Positions 1 through 12,660 of a stretch of 64,000 nucleotides of DNA are shown piece after piece. The translations under genes and the position numbers were made by a program. Under the pieces are notes generated by a model. It saw only the letters and a program-made list of their open reading frames with translations. It made no database searches and was not told where the DNA came from. Source of the stretch: Ailanthus altissimus (taxonomy: Eukaryota; Streptophyta; Magnoliopsida; Sapindales; Simaroubaceae); NCBI GenBank assembly GCA_946807835.1, contig OX327699.1:3527001-3591000 (forward strand). The letters run 5' to 3'. Every line of letters begins with the position of its first letter. Within the stretch, counting starts at the first letter, position 1.

Positions 1-1772
1 AGAACCAAGAATACTGATGACTTCCTCCAAGCCCACCTAAAGAAAAATTAGGACTCATGAGATGGAACTTGAAGAATACTAGATAGCTAGAGACATGCTA
101 AGGAGAATGATAAACCTACCAATAAGATATGCATAAGCAGATCTAGTTGCTCTTACTTTTAATTTTGCTTACACTCTTGAGTATGATAAGCCTAAAACAT
201 ATGGTAAGGCTATGAAAAGTGAAAATAAGAAAGAATGGCAGCAGACTATGGAAGAAGAGATTAATTCTCTTAGGAAGAACAATACCTGAAAGTTGGTGGA
301 GATACCTCAAAAGAAACTAGTTGGGTGCAAGTGAGTGTATAAGGTGAAGGAGGGGATATCGGGAATAGAGCCTATGAGATTCAAGGTTAGGTTAGTTGTA
401 CAAAGTTTTACTCAGAGAAAGGGAGTTAACTTTCATAAGATTTTCTCTCCAGTCGTCAAGCACACATTCATTAGGATTTTGTTAGCCATGTGTGCAAACT
501 TTGATTTACATCTAGAGCATATGAATGTAAAGATAGCCTTTCTACATGGAGAGCTTGAAGAGATAATATACATAGCACAACTACAAGGGTTTGAAGAGTC
601 GAAAAAAGAAGTTCATGTTTATTTGCCAAAGAAGTCATTATATAGGTTAAAGCAATCACCTAAATAGTGGTATAAGAGATTTGATGAGTTTATGATGACT
701 TGTGACTTTAGTAGAAGCAAGTATGACAGATGCGTGTACTTTAAGAACATAAGTTTTGGGATGATGTATTTTCTTCTATACGTCGATGATATATTCGCAT
801 GTAAGAATATAGGAGAAATACAGAAGCTTAAGAAGCAGTTGAGTGACGAATTTGAGATAAAGGATTTGGGAGCAGCGAAGAGAATATTGGGTATGGATAT
901 TGTGAGGGAAAGAAGAGATGTCATATTCTTGTCTCAACAGCGATATATACTCAAAATTCTAGATAAGTTTGGTATGTCCAACGCAAAAGTTGTCTCTACT
1001 CCTTTGACCATGCATTTTAGAATTTTAGCAACAAATCACCGACATCCGAAGAGGAGAAGCTGCAGATGAGTAAAGTACCGTATGTGAGCATTGTGGGGAG
1101 CATCATATATACAATAGTTTGCACAAGATCAGACATAGCACAGACTGTGAGTGTCGTGAGTAGGTATATGAAAAATCTGGGTAAGGATCACTAACTTGCA
1201 GTGAAGTGAATTTTGAGATATCTCAAAAGGACATCAAATTATGGGTTGATGTATAAAAGGGAAGATGACAGTAGTGAAATGGTAAGAGGAAACGTAGACT
1301 CATATTATGCAGGTGATCTAGACAAGAGAAGATCGTTGATGGGTTACGTATTCACAGTGTTTGGGTGTAGTGTATGTTGGAGATCAGTTCTACAACATGT
1401 GGTTGCACTATCTACCATAGAGGCAGAGTACATAGCTATTGGTGAAGCTATTAAGGAGGACGTGTGGTTAAAAGGTATATGCGGGGAGATGTTGGCTAGA
1501 AAAGATGTGAACACCAGTGTATATTGTGACAGCCAGAATGCCATACAACTAAGCAAGTTTCAAGTGTTCCACAAGAGGTCGAAACATATTGATGTGCGGC
1601 TCCATTACATTCAAGAGATTATCCAAAGTGGTGGAGTTATTCTAACGAAGATAGCGTTGTCTAAAAACCCTGCTGACATGTTGACTAAGCTATTGCCCTC
1701 GGTTAAGTTCATCATATGCTCTCACCAAAGTTACAACTTTGTGAGGGTGACTGAAGATGCAGAGATGAGAGA
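1..1772 (+). pseudogene. Ty1/copia pol relic: reverse transcriptase and RNase H (3' half, enters from left edge)
   Basis: Decayed 3' half of a copia polyprotein. Reading from the left edge, the RT domain is seen at about 335-1030 (KIAFLHGELEE block near 525-560, catalytic YVDD at about 779-790, then the KDLGAAKRILGMDI block). RNase H lies at about 1213-1770 (VALSTIEAEYIA, then YCDSQNAIQLS, KHIDVR, and the end motif NPADMLTK). RT runs in one frame with an in-frame TAG at 665; a frameshift near 1030-1070 moves RNase H to another frame. More stops are seen before 335 and near 1193-1210. The RNase H motifs resemble the Tork/Tnt1-like copia group as I remember it; the clade call is tentative. Gag, protease and integrase lie outside the window or are lost. 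The 3' LTR follows directly. Confidence 0.9.
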
Positions 1773-1815
1773 TCGAGTTACTTTTTATGGATGATTTTGA
1801 ATCAATGAGGGGATT

Positions 1816-2438
1816 TGTGAGAATAATGATTGAAAATCATTGGGATATAATTTGGAGAGCAAGCCAAGTGTATAGGGTACGCAATGATCAAAGACAGACG
1901 CGAAAGGAGGCGAAAGATGAAGACGCGGTGCTTAGGTGTGGGCGCTACAGCAACCAGGCTCTGGGTACTGCAACGTAAGGTGACCAGCGCCGCGACACCC
2001 TAGTGCAAGGAAGACTTTCTTGTTTTGAATCAACTTGTTTCGTCTCTCACTTTCTCTAAGACTCCTTAATATGACTCTCATATGTTTAGGGTAAACTAGG
2101 ACGTCCTAAAGTCTATATAAAGACTCTCTATTGGCTTGTAAACTTATTTTAGTGATCTTGAAAAAAATCTTTGTAATTCTTAGTGAGAGAAAAGTCATAG
2201 GTTGCAAGAGAGAGTGTTTCTTTGTGAGTCTTTCTTGTAAAATGCATACTTTATGAGTACCTTATGATTTAATAATAGAGTGAATAATTTTGATCTGTCA
2301 TTGACATAAATAAATTAACAAACCACGTAAAATTCTGTGTCTTCTTCTTCTACCTTTCTTTTTTTAGTTTTTTAATTACTTATTTTTGCAATATATTACT
2401 TATATTATATTGCTTGTTTGTGTGCTTCCACTTCAACA
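1816..2438 (+). repeat. 3' LTR of the copia element
   Basis: The LTR begins TGTGAGAATA directly after a purine-rich tract (GAGGGGAT at about 1807-1814, a polypurine-tract candidate) and ends CTTCAACA at 2438, about 623 bp. It holds a TATA box (TATATAAA, 2114-2121) followed by a transcribed-leader-like stretch. The 5' partner is not in the window, so the boundaries rest on the TG...CA ends and the position after pol. Confidence 0.7.
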
Positions 2439-3719
2439 ATAAGTATAATATTTGAAAGATCATGTGCGCTATACTAACTGAAACAAACATCATTGTTTTC
2501 TCTTTTAAGTGATGATAGTTTTATCATTTTTGTACGAGGATAAAATCTTTTGTTCTTAATAAGATTGTGATCTCTAATTATAAAGATAATTCTTTAATAA
2601 GGAGTTTGAATTATTTCTCATTTCAATAAAAAAATTGTCTCAGAAATACATCAATGAGTTAATATAAAATAAAATCCTAGTAATCTTTTAATTCCATATC
2701 AGAGTATTTTAATATAATATTAATAATTTTATCAATAATATTATATTTATAAAAAAGAAAAAGAGAAAAACCTTACTGTTAGCTTATAATAGAAACTTAT
2801 ACCCCTACCACTAAAATAGAAAGAAATGTACTTATTCATCTTATCACAATATTTTATTCGTAAATATTACGCTTTTTAGGCAAGACATTAGAACAAAAGT
2901 ATGGTAAGGGATAAATTTTGACACTTTATGATCTAACATCCAGTGTTTTTGTTTTTACGTGTTTGGTTCTTATAATATTTGATTTTAGGAGTCTTTGGCA
3001 AAAATATTTTATAAGTTTAAATTTCACCATAAGGTACTCTAAACAATTCAAACATGAAATAATTAAAAAAAGATGTGAAATATAACTAAACTTTAATGGT
3101 TAATAAAAAATGTATTCACAGTTAATTTTAGGGACATTATTATAAATGTCTTTAAGGTATTGTCTAATTTTAATAATACTTATTAATTTAAAAAATATAT
3201 CGTAATGTCTAATTATTAAATTTTTTTTTAAAAATAATTATAAAAAAAATAATATCATCATTTTAATACTATTTTATCTAAACAATTCTTATCCCGTGTC
3301 CAAACGCTCTTATTCATGTGTTCAAATATTTTTATTCTTATATCCAAACACATTTATCCACATATTCAAACAATATTATTTTTTATCTAAATAATTAATT
3401 TAAAAAATTTAAACACTTAATTTTTTTAAATAAAATAAAATAAATAAAATAATAGAATAACAAAAAAAAAGGTCACTTGAAACAGTGGCCATTGTGGCCG
3501 TCAGACCAATGGTCATTATCACCGCTAGAAATCAAGTTTTTTTTAATTATTATTATTATCAACTATATTAATAATTTAAAAAATTAAAAAATAAAAGGAA
3601 AGAATATTATTAATTTAATTTTAAAAAATTAATTTTTTAATGGAAATCAATGCTGTGTATAGATAGAATGATCATTAGTTATTTTTTATGTTTAAAATGA
3701 TAATTTAGTTATTTCACAT
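2439..3719. other. AT-rich intergenic DNA, no gene seen
   Basis: Very AT-rich with many A and T runs. No coding region, tRNA or clear repeat pair found. A short GC-richer patch (about 3471-3530) carries repeated GGCCA/TGGTC words but no recognisable element. Confidence 0.6.
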
Positions 3720-3966
3720 TGATAAGAATCATTATTGATTCTTAATACCATATGCAAACATTCAAAATGATTTGTTGAATAGGAAATGAAAAATACAATT
3801 AATTTCATCGGTCAATGATAATTAGTTAAATATTCTTAAAATCATGTAATTATATTTATTTCTTTTTTTCCTTTTCTTCTTTTAATATAATGTATAAATA
3901 AAACCTTTTAAAGTTCATAAATAAGAGTGATAGTTTTAATTTTTTTCTTATTATTAATTTTCTTTA
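3720..3966 (+). repeat. 5' LTR of the TRIM-like element
   Basis: 247 bp, TG start; the expected CA end reads TA. Direct-repeat partner of 4389-4632, visibly diverged by substitutions and small indels. Confidence 0.85.
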
Positions 3967-3978
3967 TGGTATTAGAAC
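3967..3978 (+). other. Primer-binding site of the TRIM-like element (initiator-Met tRNA type)
   Basis: TGGTATTAGAAC directly abuts the 5' LTR; two differences from TGGTATCAGAGC. Confidence 0.8.
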
Positions 3979-4388
3979 AGGTTTAAATCTGTTGTGAGAG
4001 TCATTTAGTGTTTAAATTAGAATAAATATCATATGATGATGGGCCACTGTGAAAAAGGTTTTTCATATTAGATTAATTTTGAAGCGTGCTTAAACAAAAA
4101 ACAAACGAGAGAAGAAGAAAAAATTCATAATGAGGGGATATTTTTTTTAAAAAAAATTTAAAGTGAAAAATTTTCTTTGATAAGTTTGAAGGAGATTCTT
4201 ATTACTTGTTCATATAAAAGAAATTCATGACAAGATCGTAGGAAAAATATCCATAACAAGATCATTGAAAAGCCTCTATGACTAAATTATATGAAAATTT
4301 TAAAACAAGATCAGAAGAAATTTGCTATTAAGATTTACAATATCAAATTAGGATTTTAAAAATTTTCTATCACTAACTCAAAGGAGAA

Positions 4389-4632
4389 TGATAAGAATTA
4401 TTATTGATTCTTAATATTATATGTAAATATTAAAAAATGATTGGTTGAATAGAAAATAAAAAACACAATTAATTGTGTCACTCAATTATAATTACTCAAA
4501 TATTTTTAAAATCATGTAATTATATATTTTTTTCTTTTTTTCTTTCAATTTTATATATAAATAACGTCTTTCTAAAACTCATATAAATAATAGTGATAGT
4601 TTTAATTTTTTTCTTATTAATAATTTTCTTCA
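4389..4632 (+). repeat. 3' LTR of the TRIM-like element
   Basis: 244 bp, TG...CA ends, preceded by the purine tract AAAGGAGAA. Confidence 0.85.
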
Positions 4633-6839
4633 CACGTAATTCTGTTAATTATAATGAAATATTCTCTAATGATTGACATTATTATTTATTTTTTAAACTA
4701 GTTGGTATTATTAAAATTAAGTGATACTTTAATAATATTTATAATAACACTCCTTAATTTTATACTATTAATCATTTAATTATGATATAAAAATTTATCA
4801 AATATTTTAAAATTTTAATTGAAACATCTTTATTTCTTGTGGCTGGGGAGCGTCATGAGATTATTATTATAAATTAATAATCTTGTGGATATGGTTTCAT
4901 TTTCAGTGCTAGGTCCATCAGATGCTTGTGCAATCCAAATTTCTTGCACATGAAGTTGAATTTGTCAAACCATTACTGCATCTCTTCGACATTCTCTTAC
5001 TTTGTTAAATACATAACTGCCATCTCTTCGACATTTTCTTACCTTGCTGACATCCCTTCAACATTCTCTTACCGCTCATTTAGTTATTCTTAACTATCTA
5101 CTAATAGAATTGCTTATAAATTGACACATTTACTTTTATGTCTTGATTATAAGAATATTTAATTTGATAAAGTATCTTTTTAAATAAAAAAATTTATAAT
5201 TGAAGATTATTTCTCCCTCACGATTGAATTTAAAATCTACTTATTTTTTAAAAAAAAGTTAAAATTGTCAAGTGCATGCATCAAATGAGAAGTTTTTATG
5301 ACAATAACAGACTAATGAATTGATGATCTTACCTAATTTTTCTAGACGTTTGTATTAATATCAGCATTTTAAAATAGGTCTAACGTCACGAAAGTAAGAA
5401 TCATACATGTTTTACTTCAGTTTGCTTTCCTTTTTTTTTTGTTTTTTGGCTTAATTTACAAAGTAGATTTCCAAGTTGCGGGCCGCAGCGGGCCGCCGGG
5501 CCAAATTTTCATTTAAATCACTTATTTTTTTGTTTGTGCTTAATATATTATTAACTTCAAAATCTCTGGAGACTAGCAAGTTGCAACACCGATTTTTTTC
5601 TTTTCTAAATTATGTTTTCAGTGCCAAATATGTAACATCAAGGCATTTGGATTTACGGGACAACCAAAAAAAAAATAATTCTCTTGACTTAGAGAGATGG
5701 CAATCTGTCTCTATCATTTGACCACTCTGATAGGACATGGAAAAAAAAATCTAATTTTAATTAAATATGTTATATATATATAATAGAAAAGAATTGGGTC
5801 TGCACACCTAGTTTGAATTATATTTACTTTTAGATTTATATTATTTAATAACTAAATTATTTATTTTATTATTTGTTTAATATTGTTAGATTTTGTTTGA
5901 TCGCCATCTATATTAATTAGATAATTTTTATTAACTTGGAAAAAGGAATTTGAACTTAGCTACGGTAGAGTGACATATGTTCATTGATTATTCCAATAAA
6001 GTTATACAAAATAAGAATATATGTATATAACATATATAATTATTAAAGAAACTTTAGGCTTAATAAATTATTTTTTTAATTTAATTCACATAAAAATATA
6101 ATGAATTGATTAAAAAAGATATTTTTACTTAACTATTAAAAGAAATTTATAAGTAATTTAAAATTTTAATTGTCAACTAATTGAATAATTTATTTAAAGA
6201 GAGAAATTAATAATTTAAGCAAAATGTAAAGTGAAGATTGAAATTGTATGATTATTTTTATTGGTGAATACACAAATTTTACTACTCCAACTCTTGTTAT
6301 TTTTTATTTTTATTATTATTAATTATATACTTTTTAGTGATTGTTTGAATAAAATGAGAACTAATATAAATTAGTATTTAACAAATTATAACAATAAATT
6401 TCCATAAAAACTATACTTACCGTTCTATTATATGTTTGCGAGAACTTGCGTGTAAATCACACAATCAGTATATAAACTCTGTAAACTGATGTAAGATGAC
6501 GGTGACGGATATATGAAAAATAAAAAAATAATGTAAAATTAGTTAAACAAGATCACATGAAGTGCTGTTGGGACGTTAAGTTCAATTTAAATTGACGTTA
6601 AATTAGTTTATTTTTGCGTTGTTCGTGATTTATTTCATACTTATTAATTTTAATTTTTATATGCTTTCTTTAAATTTCCAATTATATATGGCTGCAACTT
6701 CTGAAAAATCTTGAACACTATATTGACTGAAACAAAATTGACTGTGTAAGAAATTGTAATTAAAGATCATATAAGTGTTGATTTTGAATATAAGCAAATG
6801 AGAAAAAACAAAATACAAAGCAAAACAGTATTTTAGCAC
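4633..6839. other. AT-rich intergenic DNA
   Basis: No gene recognised. A small GC-rich patch with three GGGCC words sits at about 5478-5502 in otherwise AT-rich DNA, and a (TA)n run at about 5770-5782. The sections around 4850-5060 and 5290-5460 are ordinary in composition but match no family I know. Confidence 0.55.
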
Positions 6840-9600
6840 TACAGCAAGGCTCACTGTAATGTCAACGGTTTTGTCGGGCATTCCGACAAAATTTTTTTAA
6901 AATATAATTAGGCAAGTTGAGAAATTTCGCGAGGTAAACTCCTTTTTAATTTTTGCTATTACTGAAAAAATCTTAAAAAATACACGAGAATTACTTCTTA
7001 AGTTTAAAAAAAACGGGTAGAATTTCCTTATTTTTATGAGAATCTAATATAAAATTTGTGAAGAAATTTGCACTTCTAATTTCAATACTTCTCAATACTA
7101 CCAAATAGGACCTTAAGTCATTTCCAAACAAAATCTAATACAACTCAATAATTTCATTTAAATCACAAAATGAGCATACTCATAAAAGTAAAAACAATCA
7201 TCATAATATCAAAATCTGTTTTTTTAGTTCAAAACATACATACAAATATACATACCTACTACTACTATGCAAAAATCAAAGGGTGCTATTTAGCACATTT
7301 ACATATACAAAAATGATCTTCAAATTTGTCTCATTACTCAGCAATAGGAGAATCAACAGCTTGTGTATTGAGACCTGCACATGAAAAGGGGTTTAGAAAA
7401 CATAAAACACAAAACGAGTGAGCTAAAAAAGCTTAGTGAGTGCAATTAATATTTCAAATAAAATAACATTATGCATAGATAGTAAATTCTAAAAGATATG
7501 CATAAATCATACTTCTAAAACTAATGTAAAGTTGTAAAACGGTTTCGAGCATCATATGTTGATAAAATCTTGCCGAGCGGGTTTTATCTACATCTTTGAA
7601 AACCAATATCCAAAATTTATACAACACAATAACTGCCATGTGCATATAAATGCATAAAATGCTATTGGTAAATCGAAAACTAGCAAAGTTCTCACTCGTC
7701 TATTTTTTTTTTCTAAACTGTACCAATGGTAACCTTAAAGCTTTATACTCACGCAGCGACTCAACTAGTACCGTACACGTGAGTAGGTCATGGGGCACCT
7801 TACTAGCAACACCCACAGTAACATCTCAATGGCTATGCAGCGAAATCCTACATCGCATACATATAGCGAGACAATATCCCGTACACATAAAGTGACTCAC
7901 ATGACTTGACATCCCGACTTCCTGGAGTTAGTGACACACCCCCCATAACCTGCCCATGTGTACGGGATATACTGACCGGGTTTAATATAATCACCACCAC
8001 TATAATCTGAGGGTACTAATGGTCTTTAAAACGGATGCAGTAATTTTAAAAATGTTTCTTAAACTGAACATGTAAAAGCATATCTATGGATATATATCAA
8101 GATCATAAATCATGCTTATACATTAAAAGCTCATAAAATATATATTTTCATCATGCGGAAACATAATAACCGAAAGATAAAATAATTGACAGATTTTCAC
8201 TCACAGCCGCTCCGAACTCAATTTCGCTCCGAATTTCTGCTTCCGTTACAGCTCTAAGTTTCCTTCACCTATGCGCCATAAATGACATTTAGAACCAAAT
8301 TTAATGCTAGAATCTCATTTCACTACTAAACGCCCTAATCGGCATATAAAACCCGGATGGATACTACTTTCCGATTTTTATTTACAGAGTCATTCAATCT
8401 TATCTAATTTACCAACTGACGTCTTGAAATTTCTTAACACCCTATCACTCCGGTTGGACATAATTGCCCTTCACCTTACCAAAATAGACAATTATGTCCC
8501 ATTTTCTTCATTTTAAATTTTTTCATCAATCATATACATTCAATATACATAAGACACCATTTACGTAGAACAACTCAATCAAAACATCACTCAATCCCTA
8601 ACTTCCCTAAAGTGGCAGAATTTCATCATAGGTTCCAACACATTTCTTTCCTCAATTTCTTGTTTCAATTACATAAACATCAAACCAATTTTATTCTAAT
8701 GCCTTAATTACAACAAATTGAAGTCTCTACATTCAAATCACCAAAAACTCTAATTCTTACCTTACCAATTTCTTCAAATTGATGACTCCTTCAAGCTCCA
8801 CACTAGAATTCAACTCAATCTAAACCAAGAATACACACAAGAACATAAATTGAAACAATCTTAAAATTTCACTTGTAAATCTCACAAAACAATGCTTTAC
8901 TTACATCTTTTTCTTTAATTTTCACTAGTGGAGGTTTCAATTGAGCTTAGGAACTGATATGTGACCTTATTGTAGCTTGATTACACATGAAAAATCATGA
9001 AAAAAAAACTTAAAAGATCACTGTAGCAGCAACACTCTTTTAGCTTGAATTTGCTCTCTTTTACTCTAAGTGTTTGCTTTTTGATAACTTGAAATTTCTA
9101 TACACTTCTACAATATATATAGTTATCCACCAATTGACCATTTTACCCCTCAACTTACTCTACATTACTAATTTGCCATTAGTTGAAAACTAAGTATGTA
9201 ATTAGTTCCTTTGTAACTATCTAATTAGAATAGTCCACAGAACTAACTAGAATTCTCAACTTGGCAATTTATGAGATGGTTTCTAATTAGTCCATTCTCT
9301 AATATATGGATTATGTTTCTCAACAAATGCTTATTCCATACATAACCCTTAAATAAAAATTCATGTAGTAAATTAGAATTTCTTTTTTCAAGTTAATAGA
9401 GAAAAATTCTAAAAATATTCTAAGGTCGTCTGATGCTCCGATCGAGTGTGAAATTACCAAATTAGGTCTAATATCTCTCATGCACACCATAAAAAAAATA
9501 TTTCTAATAGGATTAAAATTGGGTAACCCTACGGTGTCTTTATTATTCTATACTTAAATTTAAGCGTCAATACTACTAATAAAGATTAGATATTATGACA
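6840..9600 (-). repeat. Solo LTR A, Tekay-like family, reverse strand
   Basis: Aligns along its whole length with the LTRs of element D in the same orientation. Shared blocks include the GGTCTC block near 7370, the paired stem (7875-7888 with 7956-7969, a perfect 14-bp match), and the end near 9590 corresponding to the TGTAATATCCAATC start of other copies. No primer-binding site or coding region abuts it, so it is a solo LTR. The left end (about 6840-6890) is strongly diverged, so that boundary is approximate. I could not find a target duplication. Confidence 0.85.
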
Positions 9601-9759
9601 AAACTCACCACAGTGCTGAGTTTTTGTCAAGGAGAATAGAATTGGCTCACCTCTATGCGAAGGAGTTGCGCTGCAATGAGGGTAACTAAATTTTAGTCTC
9701 ACTGCAATGCCAATGCAATTTTTTGTTTAAAATTATTTCATAATTTTTTTTTTATTGTA
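9601..9759. other. Spacer between solo LTR A and the methyltransferase upstream region
   Basis: Short stretch without coding potential; T-rich near 9720-9755. Confidence 0.5.
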
Positions 9760-10105
9760 GGAGTTGTGTAATAATCTGTATGCAAGTCCAAATAGGGTTA
9801 ATTGAGATCATTTAAACCACTATATAAAATCTGTATTGGCTTGAGACTTAGTATCATCAAGAGATCACAATACTGCAAGTGAAAACAATTATAATCTCAA
9901 GAGAATTCTTTTGTGGGTGAACTTGTCTTATTCTTTGTGTTCATTAATAAGAGAGAGATGAAAACCTTAAACATGGGCAATTACTTACCCACATAAATAT
10001 CTGTATACTTTCTTTGTATTCTTATTTACTCTTTATTCAATCTCTTTATATTCCACATTTTTGACTAGCTTGTTGTTCAAGTCCAAAAGACTGTTACCTT
10101 ATTAT
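9760..10105 (+). repeat. Copia-LTR-like fragment upstream of the methyltransferase gene
   Basis: The layout resembles the LTR at 1816-2438: TATATAAA (9821-9828) followed closely by TATTGGCTTG, an AG-rich leader with a GAGAGAGATG run, then a CCACATAAAT...CTGTAT block and a T-rich tail with GCTTGTTGTTCA. The same ordered words occur in the copia LTR at 2114-2438. Probably a remnant of a related LTR now in the gene's upstream region. No partner or target duplication was identified. Confidence 0.45.
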
Positions 10106-10186
10106 AATAGTAAAGATGACATTAACTGACATTTTAAAACAAAATGCTACAAGCAATGGTCAAAAATGACCGGCCATCGGCGATAT

Positions 10187-10197
10187 TATATATATAA
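10187..10197 (+). promoter_or_regulatory. Candidate TATA box of the methyltransferase gene
   Basis: TATATATATAA lies 56 bases before the proposed ATG at 10253, giving a short leader. A second TATA (9821-9828), inside the LTR-like fragment, could drive a longer leader. Confidence 0.5.
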
Positions 10198-10252
10198 TCA
10201 CCCAGCAATAACAGAAACAGCAGAAAGCAATAGGCATCCAAGAGAAAATATC

Positions 10253-12388
10253 ATGAGCTCCTTTGATAAGAAAACTACACCACCCTCCATTGAAAAAGAG
10301 AATGAAAGTGATGCATGTATCGATGCCTTGCTATACAGCAATTTTCTTGTCTTTCACATGGTTCTAGATGCTGCAATCAAACTCGAAGTATTCGAAATCA
10401 TGGGCAAAGCTGGCCCAAATGCTCAAATTTCAGCCTCTGAGATTGCCTCTCAGCTTCCTACAAAAAATCCAGATGCAGCTTCTCTGCTCGATCGCATGCT
10501 CAATTTGTTAGCTAGCCATTCACTGCTGTCTTTCTCCTTGCACAATTATGAAGATGGTCGAGTTGAGAAAGTTTACGGCCTCACGCCATCATGTAAATTA
10601 TTTCTCAAAGACAATAGTGAAGGGAGCTTGGCTCACATAGTTTCCTTTACCTCTCATCCAGCCATATTGAATGTTTGGTATAGATCAAGTGACCATTAAC
10701 TTTACTAATACTTTTGTTTTCAATTTTTTTTTTTAGGTTGCCATATCTTATAATACCACGTACAAATTCCTATTAGATCTGTCCTAAAACAAGTAGACAC
10801 ATTAACATTGAACTAATTGTTTATGCTTTCCGTGTGTCTCATTTATAGGTCAAATATGAAGGATGTGATTCTTGAAGGTGGTAATTTGTTCGAAAGAGTT
10901 CATGGAATGTCCATATTCCAATACATGGACAATGATCCAAACTTCAACAATACTTTCAATTCAGCAATGGCTAGTATCGCCATATTCATCATGAACCAAG
11001 TGCTAGCAATATACAAAGGATACGAGGGAGTTAAAACATTGGTCGATGTTGGTGGTGGAAATGGCAAATCCCTGCAAATGATCATCTCAAAATACCCTTC
11101 CATCAAAGGCATTAACTTTGATTTGCCTTTTGTAGTAGAAAGCTCACCATCTTACCCAGGTATTAATCATATTACTACAGCGTGGCAACCGAATTGTCCA
11201 AGTTAAGAAATTATTTGGTTAAAGTTTATATTACTGAGGTCATATTGTCAAACTGAAAATTTTATAAGGGCCAAAGTTTAAAGTACTTAGAATTAAAATA
11301 GTTAAAAAAATTATTATTTCTTTGGCCTGGCTTACAGATATATGCCATGTTTCATCAACAAAAAATAGTACCTTCGATGTAAACCATTTCCTTCATTAAC
11401 TACGATCATAGGCATCAGCTTTTTCGTAATTATACAATTTGCAATCAATGATTTTTTTTTTCAGAAAAAATTCTTTAAATGGTACATAATCGTAAACTAA
11501 ATCTGTTTCGAAACTTGATCCAAGTCTTTTTAAACTCAAAAATTGAATTTTAAACTATCCTAATACTCTGGATTCTTTACTTATTATTTATTATTTGACC
11601 ATGACTAAATAACCTACTAGTATAAATTAGTTGGGCTACCATTTACAATTTTATTTTAAGTTCATCAACAAGTTTGCAGTTAAAATTGCTCTTGAAATTT
11701 ATTATTGTCATTGACTCGACAAACCTCTCTTAATATAATCGTGAAAAGCGTATTCTATGTGTTTGTTAGTAAACTTTGCAAAGCATCCTCTATGTGTTTC
11801 TTAGTAAACTTTACAGAGAAGTGAATGCTTAGTTAACTTTTCCAAAGAAGTGAAGCCGTGGAATCATTTCAATGCAGGAATCGAACATGTTGGAGGAAGT
11901 ATGTTTTCCAGTATTCCAACTGCAGATGCAATTATGGTGAAGGTGAGTTTGAACCGTCTACAATGTCATTGAGTTTGATATGATTATCTCGTATATTATA
12001 TATTCATGTTTGACTGCTCTTATCAATTGCCTTGAAACTTTTTTCTTTATTTCTTTATTATTCTTTACATTAACCTCATTGATTTTTGCAGGATGTCTTG
12101 CACAACTGGGGTGATGAAGACGTCGTCAAAATTATAAAGAAATGCTATGAAGCGCTGCCAACTGGTGGAAAATTGATTATTATAAATCCAATAATGCCAG
12201 AAAAACCTGAGTCAAACAAGGCGTCTATGTATGTTCCTAGACTTGACAATATAATGCTAGCAATACCTTCAGGAAAAGAGAGGACAGCAAAACAATTCGA
12301 GTCCTTGTGCAAGAAAGCTGGATTCTCAAACTTGCAGGTTGTTTGTGTTGCTCAGGGTGTTTGGGGTGCCATGGAAGCTTACAAGTAA
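10253..12388 (+). CDS. COMT-family plant O/N-methyltransferase, four exons, apparently intact
   Basis: SAM-dependent small-molecule methyltransferase of the caffeic acid/flavonoid OMT family, expected to be a cytosolic homodimer. Exons: 10253-10677, 10849-11159, 11878-11942, 12092-12388. All introns are GT-AG and all phases fit, giving 365 residues, a normal family length. The N-terminal dimerisation domain is exon 1 (about 1-120). The SAM site LVDVGGGNG is at 206-214, the catalytic His is H271 in HNWGDE, and one of the two bracketing Glu is E330 in GKERT. The other bracketing Glu (E297 of alfalfa COMT) is Asn here (N299). I recall Asn there in the Ruta anthranilate N-methyltransferase, so the acceptor may not be a caffeate-type phenol. 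The substrate is not predictable. The start at 10253 is preferred over an in-frame ATG at 10166, which would put the TATA run inside the coding sequence. A truncated exon-1 copy lies downstream. Confidence 0.92.
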
Positions 12389-12660
12389 AAATAGAATTTC
12401 AATAAGACCCTCAAAGATTTTCCATAATATCATGCGGATGTGGAAAAAAATAAAAGTGAAAACCATATTTGTATCTGTTGATGCCGAAGTAGTTTTCTAT
12501 TTGATAATTCTGTTGTTGGTTTGTAATTTTTGTTGTTATCTTGTAATTCTATGGCAGTCTAAAATTAGTGGTTATTGACAGTTGCAGTTATGTGAACCGG
12601 GGTTGTTGGTAGTTATATGAAATTATACAGATAAATAGTTATGTTTACAGTATAATACTT
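12389..12660 (+). other. 3' flank of the methyltransferase gene
   Basis: Follows the TAA stop. AATAAA at 12449-12454 is a plausible polyadenylation signal about 60 bases after the stop. No other coding content. Confidence 0.5.

Larger units (their letters stand above)
3720..4632 (+). mobile_element. TRIM-like miniature LTR retrotransposon
   Basis: Two diverged direct repeats of about 245 bp (3720-3966 and 4389-4632), both beginning TGATAAGAAT, flank a 422-bp non-coding interior. Right after the first repeat is a primer-binding site (3967, TGGTATTAGAAC) that matches the plant initiator-Met tRNA complement TGGTATCAGAGC at 10 of 12 positions. A purine-rich tract (AAAGGAGAA) precedes the second repeat. 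Flanking 5-mers are CACAT (3715-3719) and CACGT (4633-4637), a likely target duplication with one change. Size, LTR length and lack of coding fit TRIM elements. The divergence between the LTRs suggests an old insertion. Confidence 0.85.

Noticed and set aside
471..924. Minus-strand frames over the copia RT
   Set aside because: Shadows of the plus-strand RT coding sequence.
10166..10252. Upstream in-frame ATG for the methyltransferase
   Set aside because: The extra 29 residues would be encoded by the TATA run and leader, and give an N-terminus unlike the family.
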